NCBI GenBank assembly: GCA_041402005.1
Contig: JAWKTB010000003.1
Location: 248,001 to 312,000, forward strand
Source of the DNA: JAJRXR01 sp041402005
GTDB taxonomy: Bacteria; Planctomycetota; Phycisphaerae; Phycisphaerales; UBA1924
DNA: 64,000 nucleotides
Direction of reading: 5' to 3'
Part shown: piece by piece, positions 59,186 through 64,000 of the stretch
Layout: every line of letters begins with the position of its first letter
Numbering within the stretch: position 1 is the first letter of the stretch
Notes under the pieces: model-generated
What the model was told of the DNA's origin: nothing
Database searches by the model: none
Seen by the model: only the letters and a program-made list of their open reading frames with translations
Program-made: the position numbers and the translations under genes

Positions 59186-60160
59186 ATGACCGACGTGAAC
59201 CCCGCACACCCCCCCCTGGCGCTCTCCCTGCTTCGGCTGGCGAGGGTCCACCAGTGGAGCAAGAGCGTCTTCGTCTTCATCGGCCCCTTCTACGCCTACA
59301 CCCAGGGCGGGGCCGGGCTCGAACTGGGCGACCTGGCCCTGCGGACCCTCGTCGCCGCGGCCTGCTTCGCCCTGGCCTCCAGCGGGTGCTACGTCTTCAA
59401 CGACCTCATGGACGCCGAGGAGGACCGGGCCCACCCCCGCAAGCGGAGACGCCCGATCGCCTCGGGCGCCGTCTCGAAGGGGCAGGCGATCGTCTTCGGT
59501 CTCGTCCTGTTCGTCGGGGCGGGGGCGCTGCTGCTCGCGCTGCCGCCGAAGTCGGCGGCCTGGCTGGGCGCGATCGTCGGGACCTACGTCGTCAGCGTGC
59601 AGCTCTACTCCCTGCGTCTCAAGCACATCGCGATCCTGGACGTGCTCATCCTGTCGCTGGGCTTCGTGCTCCGGGTGCTCGGAGGGTGTGCGGCGGTCTC
59701 GGTCACGCCCTCGACGTGGCTGCTCAACTCGACCCTGTTTTTGAGCATGTTCCTGGCCTTCGGCAAGCGTCTGGGCGAGCGTCGGTCGCTCGGCGCCGTC
59801 GCCGCCGACGTCCGCCTCGTCCAGGGCGTGTACTCCGACCAGCTCCTGCGCATGGTCGTGGTCGTGACGGCGGTCGCGACGCTGCTGACCTATGCCGGGT
59901 ACGTCCAGGCGCGCGAGGGGGACTACACCCTGACGCTGCACGCGGTCGGCGAGGGGGGCTTCGGGCTGAACCTGCTCTGGCTGACGATCCTGCCGGCGAT
60001 CTACGCCCTGCTCCGCGCGATCACCCTCCTGGAACGGGGCGAGCAGGACGACCCGACGGAGCTGGCGATGCGCGACCCCCCGTTCCAGGCGGCGGCGGTG
60101 CTGTTCGTGGCGATCACGGCGGTCTTGGCCTTCTGGAGCCCCGCTGGGGGGGCTTCCTGA
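59186..60160 (+). CDS. UbiA-family prenyltransferase, DPPR synthase-like
   Basis: A 324-residue membrane protein with eight or nine helices. RLARVHQWSKSVFVFIGPFY at the N-terminus and NDLMDAEEDRAHPRKRRRPIASG (72-94, holding the Asp-rich metal site) match decaprenyl-phosphate phosphoribose synthases. Those enzymes move phosphoribose to a polyprenyl phosphate in the pathway to decaprenyl-phospho-arabinose. SVQLYSLRLKHIAILDVLIL is also typical. Other UbiA enzymes (ubiquinone or heme) are less likely because of the RxxQWxK start. ATG 59186 opens it. Whether the cell makes polyprenyl-phospho-pentose is unknown. Confidence 0.83.
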   Translation: MTDVNPAHPPLALSLLRLARVHQWSKSVFVFIGPFYAYTQGGAGLELGDLALRTLVAAACFALASSGCYVFNDLMDAEEDRAHPRKRRRPIASGAVSKGQAIVFGLVLFVGAGALLLALPPKSAAWLGAIVGTYVVSVQLYSLRLKHIAILDVLILSLGFVLRVLGGCAAVSVTPSTWLLNSTLFLSMFLAFGKRLGERRSLGAVAADVRLVQGVYSDQLLRMVVVVTAVATLLTYAGYVQAREGDYTLTLHAVGEGGFGLNLLWLTILPAIYALLRAITLLERGEQDDPTELAMRDPPFQAAAVLFVAITAVLAFWSPAGGAS

Positions 60161-60462
60161 GGGAGGGATGGCCCCGTCGGGCGTGGGAATTCGCCGGAAT
60201 GGCCGAGTGAATCGGGCCCAAGGGCCGATAGTGTGGGCGGACGGCGAATGAACCCGCGGGGTCCGACGCCGGTATAGCCTGACAACCACTTGCCTGGTAG
60301 GAGGTTGCAGTGCCTCCAGGCGGGTGGGCCACGTGGAATCTCCGACGGCAGGCCGCCGCCGACGATGGAACGGACGATGGCGACACACGCGAACGCGGGC
60401 GACGCGCACGAGGCAGCGTCGCCCCAGAACGGGTGTCGCGACGACAGACAGGAGCGAACTCG
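60161..60462 (+). other. Leader/intergenic region before the metalloprotease gene
   Basis: About 300 bases with no supported gene. A TATAGC box at 60273-60278, AGGAGG at 60299-60304 and a GTG at 60310 in frame with the metalloprotease make a tempting start. However, the 51 codons it would add use A or T at the third position far more often than the genes around, and would bury the signal peptide. A leader of about 175 bases, or a second promoter, is more likely. Confidence 0.45.
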
Positions 60463-63400
60463 ATGCGCGGAATGAGCGAGACCGGACGGAAGACGCCCCT
60501 CCTGATCGCGGGCGTGGTGGGGACAGTGATCGGGCTCGCGCCCGCGACGATCGCCCTCGCCGACCCCCCGACCGAGGAGACCACCCAGCCGACCGACGGG
60601 ACGGAGAACCTCGAGATCGACCTGGGCGCGATCCAGGCGATGATGGGCGGGGGGCGCCCGGCGCCTCGCCAGAAGCAGGACTTCAAGCCCTGGAAGGAAG
60701 TCTCCGAGGGCTACCACCAGGTGAACGCCTCGGGCGATGGTGGGAGCTACTACGGCCTGTGGGTCAACGACAAAGAGCAGCAGATGCTCGCCGAGATGCC
60801 CCGGGGGTACGAGCGCCAGAAGCAGTTCTTCGCGATGACGGTCGCGGGCGGCGAGATCTTCGCCGGCCTCCAGGCGGGCGACATGTACGTCTACTGGAAG
60901 CGGTACGACGACAAGCTCGCGCTCATCGCCCCGCAGATCTCCGTCCGCTCGACGGGCGACCAGGAGTCCAAGGACTCCGTGGACATGATCTTCACCGACC
61001 GGGTGATCCTGAGCGTTCCCATCGTCGCGATGGGGCCAAACGGGCAGCCCGTCATCGACATGGACGACCTGCTGGTCGGCAGCGCCAGCAAGTTCTTCGG
61101 GGGCTCGGCCCGCGGCCTGCAGTCGGGCTTGGCGACCATCGAGGAGGCCAAGGCCTTCCCCCAGAACGTCGAGATCGCCTTCAAGGCGCCGATCTACGAC
61201 GGTACTTTCAAGACATTCCACTACTCGATCTCGGAGATGCGCGGGACGCCCGGGTACCGCCCGCGCAAGGCGGACGAGCGAGTCGGGTTCTTCACGACCA
61301 GCTTCCGCGACCTGGGGCAGATCGACCGCAACGACGTGCCGGTCCGGTACATCAACAGGTGGAACCTGGAGAAGCGTGACCCGAGCCTGAAGAAGAGCCC
61401 GCCCAAGGAGCCGATCGTCTTCTACGTCGAGAACACCTGCCCGGTGCGCTACCGGCGCTACATCCGCGAGGGCATCGAGTACTGGAACAAGGCGTTCGAG
61501 AACGTCGGCATCGTCGACGCGATCGAGGTCCGCTTCCAGGACAAGACGACCGGCGCCCACATGGACAAGGACCCCGAGGACGTCCGGTACAACTTCATCC
61601 GGTGGCTGAGCAACGACGTCTCGACCGCGATCGGCCCAAGCCGGGTGAACCCGATGACCGGCGAGATCCTCGACGCCGACGTCGTGCTGACCGACGGGTG
61701 GATGCGCGTCTACCAGTACTGGTGGAAGGAGCTGATGCCGGACCTGGCGACCGAGGGGTACTCCCCGCAGTTGTACGCCTGGCTGGACCAGCATCCGAAC
61801 TGGGATCCCCGCGTCCGCATGGCGGACCCGGGCGAGCGCGAGGTGATGCTCGCCGAGCGCGCCCGCAAGGGCGTGCAGGCCTACGGCGGTCACCCCGCGG
61901 CGCAGGCCGACCCCACGCTCATCGGCGACGACGAGTACGACGGGCTCTACGGGCGGACCAGCCAGGTCGCGGGCGCGTGCGCCGCAGCCAAGGGCAAGGC
62001 CCTGTCGCTGGCCTCGATGCGGATGCACCTGGAGCTCGCGGCGTCCCTGGCGGCGGACCAGAAGAAGGCCGACGCTACCAAGGCGAAGGCCGCGACCAGC
62101 GCCGAGCCGCCCGAGATCACGCCCGAGATGCTCGAGATGATCAAGAAGCAGCTCGAGCAGAACCCGGAGCTCAAGGCGATGATCCCGCCCGAGTACCGGG
62201 CGCTCTTGGACGCCCAGCCCCAGGCCGACGAGCCCGACGACGAGGGCGACGACACCGCCGCTCAGGACGAGGAGAAGGACAAGGCCAAGAACGAGGACGG
62301 CGAGGACACGATCGACGGCCTGCCCGAGTCCTTCATCGGGCCCATGCTCTCGGAGCTGGTCGCCCACGAGGTCGGGCACACGCTCGGCCTGCGTCACAAC
62401 TTCAAGGGCTCGAGCCGTTACTCCCTGAGCGAGATCAACTCCGAGGAGCTCAAGGGCAAGAAGCCCTGGTCCACGACCGTGATGGACTACAACCCGGTCA
62501 ACATCCGCGTCGCGGACTTCGGCGACGAGCAGGGCGACTGGGGCGTCATCGACATCGGCCCCTACGACATGTGGGCCATCGAGTACGGGTACACCTTCGG
62601 CAAGCCCGAGAAAGTCCTCGAGGGCGTCGCCGACCCCGACCACCAGTACGGCACCGACGAGGACACGTGGGGACCGGATCCCTTCGCGCGTCGGTACGAC
62701 ATGTCGTCCGACCCCCTCGAGTACGCCGAGAACCAGATGGCCCTGTGCAAGGTCCACCGCGAGAAGCTCCTCGACAAGTTCGTCAAGGAAGGCGACAGCT
62801 GGTCGCGGGCGCGTCGGGGCTACCTGATCACCCTGAGCCAGCAGACCCAGGCGATCAGCATGATGTCGAACTGGCTGGGTGGCGCGCACGTCTACCGCGA
62901 CAAGAAGGGCGACCCCAACGGGCGCGCCCCCATCGAGGTCGTCCCCGCCGACCAGCAGCGGGCCGCCCTCGAGTTCGTCATCAAGAACGCGTTCTATGAC
63001 GACTCGTTCGGCCTCACTCCCGAGATGCTCAACCACATGACCCTGGACAAGTGGTTCGACGACGACGGGTGGCAGACCATCTTCGAGGACCCGACGTTCC
63101 ACCTCAACGACCGGATCCTGGCGATCCAGGCCTCGGCGTTGACGGACATCCTCAATCCCATGACCCTCGGACGCGTGCTCGACAACGAGTCGTTCATCCC
63201 GAGCGACGAGGACGCCCTGACGCTCCCCGAGGTCATGAACGACGTGACGGGCGCCGTCTGGGAGGAGCTCGACAACTCGCCCACCAAGAAGTTCACCAAC
63301 CGCGAGCCGATGATCTCGTCGCTGCGTCGGAATCTCCAGCGTGAGCACCTGCAGCGGCTGATCGACCTGGCGCTGCAGTCCGACGACTACGTCGCGTCGC

Positions 63401-63645
63401 AGAAGCCGATCTCGACCCTGGCCGCCGCCAAGTTGCGAGAGCTGCAGCGGAAGATCGACGGGATCCTCAACGATGGCGGGGCGGGTCGCATCGACGACTA
63501 CACCAAGGCGCACCTCGAGGAGTCGAGCATCCGGATCGCCCGGGCGCTCGAGGCGCAGTACATCTACAACATGCCGGCGATGCCCGACCTGAGCGCGCTG
63601 CAGATGCTCTTCGGGCAGACGAACAAGGGCGACGACCGCCCGTGA
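60463..63645 (+). CDS. Large exported zinc metalloprotease (DUF5117/DUF4953-like)
   Basis: A 1060-residue protein. ATG 60463 has GGAG upstream and begins a signal peptide (TPLLIAGVVGTVIGLAPATIA). The N-terminal 300 residues contain the beta-rich domain typical of this family (GLWVNDKEQQMLAEMP, VSVPIVAMGP). The catalytic site HEVGHTLGLRH lies at 635-645 with His635, Glu636, His639 and His645, the extended metzincin-like motif. It is preceded by a very acidic Asp/Glu/Lys insertion of about 40 residues (584-622). VMDYNPVNIR supplies the Met-turn. The last 350 residues are helical. Probably periplasmic or surface. An intrinsic terminator follows. Confidence 0.88.
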   Translation: MRGMSETGRKTPLLIAGVVGTVIGLAPATIALADPPTEETTQPTDGTENLEIDLGAIQAMMGGGRPAPRQKQDFKPWKEVSEGYHQVNASGDGGSYYGLWVNDKEQQMLAEMPRGYERQKQFFAMTVAGGEIFAGLQAGDMYVYWKRYDDKLALIAPQISVRSTGDQESKDSVDMIFTDRVILSVPIVAMGPNGQPVIDMDDLLVGSASKFFGGSARGLQSGLATIEEAKAFPQNVEIAFKAPIYDGTFKTFHYSISEMRGTPGYRPRKADERVGFFTTSFRDLGQIDRNDVPVRYINRWNLEKRDPSLKKSPPKEPIVFYVENTCPVRYRRYIREGIEYWNKAFENVGIVDAIEVRFQDKTTGAHMDKDPEDVRYNFIRWLSNDVSTAIGPSRVNPMTGEILDADVVLTDGWMRVYQYWWKELMPDLATEGYSPQLYAWLDQHPNWDPRVRMADPGEREVMLAERARKGVQAYGGHPAAQADPTLIGDDEYDGLYGRTSQVAGACAAAKGKALSLASMRMHLELAASLAADQKKADATKAKAATSAEPPEITPEMLEMIKKQLEQNPELKAMIPPEYRALLDAQPQADEPDDEGDDTAAQDEEKDKAKNEDGEDTIDGLPESFIGPMLSELVAHEVGHTLGLRHNFKGSSRYSLSEINSEELKGKKPWSTTVMDYNPVNIRVADFGDEQGDWGVIDIGPYDMWAIEYGYTFGKPEKVLEGVADPDHQYGTDEDTWGPDPFARRYDMSSDPLEYAENQMALCKVHREKLLDKFVKEGDSWSRARRGYLITLSQQTQAISMMSNWLGGAHVYRDKKGDPNGRAPIEVVPADQQRAALEFVIKNAFYDDSFGLTPEMLNHMTLDKWFDDDGWQTIFEDPTFHLNDRILAIQASALTDILNPMTLGRVLDNESFIPSDEDALTLPEVMNDVTGAVWEELDNSPTKKFTNREPMISSLRRNLQREHLQRLIDLALQSDDYVASQKPISTLAAAKLRELQRKIDGILNDGGAGRIDDYTKAHLEESSIRIARALEAQYIYNMPAMPDLSALQMLFGQTNKGDDRP

Positions 63646-63672
63646 CCCCTGACCTGATCTGACTCCCACAGC

Positions 63673-63700
63673 CGGGCGGGCCTTCGGGCCCGCCCGTTTT
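63673..63700 (+). terminator. Intrinsic terminator after the metalloprotease gene
   Basis: A 10-bp GC stem (63673-63682 with 63687-63696) with a TTCG tetraloop is followed by TTTT, 28 bases after the stop codon. Confidence 0.8.
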
Positions 63701-63712
63701 CGTTGGGGGAGG

Positions 63713-63718
63713 TAGCAT
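63713..63718 (+). promoter_or_regulatory. -10 box (TAGCAT) of leaderless promoter
   Basis: TAGCAT ends at 63718; +1 seven bases later is 63725, the G of the GTG start. It follows immediately after the terminator of the upstream gene. Confidence 0.55.
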
Positions 63719-63724
63719 CGTGAC

Positions 63725-64000
63725 GTGGGCGAGAAGCCGACCATCCGCGTGCTGCGCCACCTCGCCCGCTCGGGCGGGACGATGATCGCGCGCTGTCTCG
63801 CCTCGATGAAGGGGGTGGCGCTGCTGTCCGAGGTCCACCCCCGGGCGATGCGGGTCACGAATCCCGTCTGGCAGGCCCAGGAGTGGCTGGCGCTGATTTC
63901 AAAGGGCGAGCGGGTGAGGCTGGAGCGCCCCGGCGCCTCGTTCGTCGAGTTCGTCACGCTCTGCGAGGAGCGCGCGCGGGCCAAGGGACGCTCGCTCGTG
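63725..64000 (+). CDS. Sulfotransferase-like protein, 5' part only
   Basis: 92 codons from GTG 63725 to the window edge with no stop. The N-terminus TIRVLRHLARSGGTMIARCL has the Ser-Gly-Gly-Thr phosphate-binding loop of P-loop sulfotransferase-type proteins, and ALLSEVHPRAM follows as the next strand. It is truncated by the window, so the PAPS-binding 3' motif cannot be checked. The GTG coincides with the predicted +1 of TAGCAT, so the message is probably leaderless. Confidence 0.65.
   Translation, partial: MGEKPTIRVLRHLARSGGTMIARCLASMKGVALLSEVHPRAMRVTNPVWQAQEWLALISKGERVRLERPGASFVEFVTLCEERARAKGRSLV

Noticed and set aside
60310..60462. A GTG start with AGGAGG that would extend the metalloprotease by 51 residues.
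   Set aside because: The extra codons have about 38% A or T at third positions, against very few in real genes here, and would hide the signal peptide. I kept ATG 60463.
60001..63984. A 1327-codon open frame on the minus strand opposite the metalloprotease.
   Set aside because: It is a high-GC shadow of the real gene: His/Arg/Val/Leu-rich sequence with no domain, no start signal, and it continues into the UbiA-like gene. The plus strand has clear motifs.
1..64000. CRISPR arrays, tRNA or rRNA genes, insertion sequences, prophage genes.
   Set aside because: None seen by eye: no regularly spaced direct repeats, no transposase or integrase, no conserved RNA gene sequence. tRNA absence was not checked with a covariance model.

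Overview
The window is GC-rich DNA (third codon positions almost always G or C) with dense gene packing on both strands. It most likely comes from a Planctomycetota bacterium of the Phycisphaerae/Phycisphaerales type. The reasons are six exported proteins ending in a dockerin-like tail of the type D-F-S-D-V-x-x-F-L-x-x-F-G-x-G-C-P, several membrane proteins with a C-x2-C-G-Y...C-P-E-C zinc ribbon, a futalosine-pathway mqnA gene, and many small lipoproteins. This placement is inferred from gene content, not from a marker phylogeny. I found no rRNA, tRNA, CRISPR array, phage or insertion sequence.

Layout: 1-2295 (minus) has two paralogous trypsin-like lipoproteins and a hypothetical gene cut by the window edge. 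2374-6897 (plus) has a lipoprotein, an exported dockerin-tail protein, and nuoE and nuoF separated by three small genes. 6958-12963 has small membrane proteins, a radical SAM protein (minus), ybeY, a CorC/HlyC-type CBS protein and cysS. 13615-20107 (plus) has an LptF/LptG-type permease, a GT39-like glycosyltransferase, a PAP2 phosphatase, a second LptF/LptG-type permease and a GH57 hydrolase. 20187-21702 is a frameshifted secreted protein. 21733-24296 (minus) is mqnA followed by a large sigma-region-4-like protein. 24297-24744 is intergenic with strong hairpins and an intrinsic terminator. 24745-35347 has a NeuD-type acyltransferase, a PEGA lipoprotein, a frameshifted VCBS/ASPIC protein, GDP-fucose synthase, an EEP-fold membrane protein and three dockerin-tail proteins. 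35478-45887 is a surface-glycan locus with a UDP-sugar dehydrogenase, an epimerase, three glycosyltransferases, a pyruvyl transferase and two flippases. 46083-51823 has a composite EEP-dockerin protein and a succinate dehydrogenase operon. 51830-60160 has a zinc-ribbon protein, a spondin protein, an ECF sigma/anti-sigma pair, GDP-mannose dehydratase, two methyltransferases, a GT-C-like protein and a UbiA/DPPR-synthase-like enzyme. 60463-63645 is a large zinc metalloprotease, followed by the start of a sulfotransferase-like gene.

How the genes work together: much of the window builds or decorates the envelope. GDP-mannose dehydratase and GDP-fucose synthase would make GDP-fucose. The 35-46 kb locus would assemble and flip glycans. 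The two Lpt-type permeases bracket a lipid-linked sugar transferase and a lipid phosphatase. The respiratory genes (nuoE, nuoF, sdhCAB, and mqnA for menaquinone) form a second theme.

The most striking regulatory signal is a TANNNT -10 box at about seven bases from the start codon of roughly ten genes, which predicts leaderless mRNAs. It also corrects one start (52972). The most distinctive protein signal is the dockerin-like tail, usually framed by two cysteines. Two genes (20187 and 26322) carry frameshifts that could be real decay or sequencing error.
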